From assembly GCA_911728455.2 (NCBI GenBank), contig OU452221.1, positions 4,554,290 to 4,618,289 on the forward strand: a stretch of 64,000 nucleotides of DNA, written 5' to 3'. The notes beneath the pieces are model-generated. The model was given only the letters and a program-made list of their open reading frames with translations. It was not told the origin of the DNA and searched no databases. Position 1 is the first letter of the stretch, and every line of letters starts with the position of its first letter. Of the stretch, positions 63,778 through 64,000 are shown in pieces. Both the position numbers and the translations under genes were made by a program. The DNA is from Marthasterias glacialis (taxonomy: Eukaryota; Echinodermata; Asteroidea; Forcipulatida; Asteriidae).

Positions 63778-64000
63778 TGTATAGCGTAAATTGGCTAGTG
63801 CGCAATGTTCACATGCATAGTTGCAAGCGGTACATCAAACGATTAGGGGGTAATTGCAACATTGAGGGCGCTAGGCACGCAGCGGCGGCAGCAGCAAGTA
63901 TAAAAGGGGGAAGAGCGCGCAAGTTGAGGCAGTACAAGGATTGGTCTGACAGTGGGGACATCGCAAGTAGTGTGCGGATCGTGAGGCCCTTATTAAGGTG
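63778..64000 (+). mobile_element. LTR, cut by window end
   Basis: Starts TGTATAGCGTAAATTGGC; TATA box GTATAAAAGGGGGAAG at about 63898. Same LTR as 12101-12599. Whether it is solo or part of a full element cannot be seen. Confidence 0.7.

Larger units (their letters stand above)
51249..64000 (-). repeat. Inverted copy of the P450 block
   Basis: Reverse complement of about 12370-21799, including both flanks, the MITEs in the introns and the decayed ABCC exon. Together with 44725-51248 it mirrors 12-25.5 kb. Copy-specific insertions: 53170-55490, 58869-59827, 61164-61632. Confidence 0.88.

Overview
The window looks like nuclear DNA of a deuterostome invertebrate, most likely an echinoderm; a hemichordate or amphioxus cannot be excluded. 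Evidence: spliced genes with GT/AG introns, AT-rich non-coding DNA, SUR-type ABCC and CYP2-type P450 exons, tRNA-derived SINEs, many small inverted-repeat transposons and long microsatellites. There is no prokaryotic organisation, no CRISPR array and no RNA gene I would trust as functional.

Layout. Block A (1-8106, +) holds the last three exons of a sulfonylurea-receptor-like ABCC transporter, its 3' flank and a broken P450 tail. 8.1-10.8 kb is repeat-rich spacer. 10.86-13.35 kb holds an older, decayed ABCC tail on the minus strand containing a solo LTR. 14.08-21.80 kb is a complete six-exon CYP2-like P450 gene (+, 501 aa). 21.8-25.5 kb is an inverted copy of part of block A with one ABCC last exon. 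25.8-43.5 kb has four SUR-like exons of transmembrane domain 1. The last of the three introns between them is 13.9 kb long and contains a nested four-exon gene for a small secreted NTF2/SnoaL-like protein (32540-37452), plus hexanucleotide and CAA satellites. 44.5-49.2 kb has four exons for the end of NBD2. 44.7-51.2 kb is a direct copy of block A. 51.25-62.31 kb is a second complete P450 gene (-), about 97% identical to the first by my count, with a dead LINE in one intron. The window ends in a second copy of the decayed ABCC exon and the start of the same LTR.

The basic unit is an ABCC 3' end and a P450 3' end facing each other tail to tail. It has been copied in direct and inverted orientation, so roughly 12-25.5 kb and 48.3-64 kb form large inverted arms around a spacer of about 23 kb. 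Both P450 genes appear intact. Every ABCC copy seen here is partial, pseudogenic or deleted in the middle. Copy-specific insertions (LINE, LTR-like element, palindromic element, exon duplication, deletion) give relative dates for the rearrangements. No wholly new system is proved; the nested NTF2-like gene and the ABCC-P450 module history are the most interesting points.
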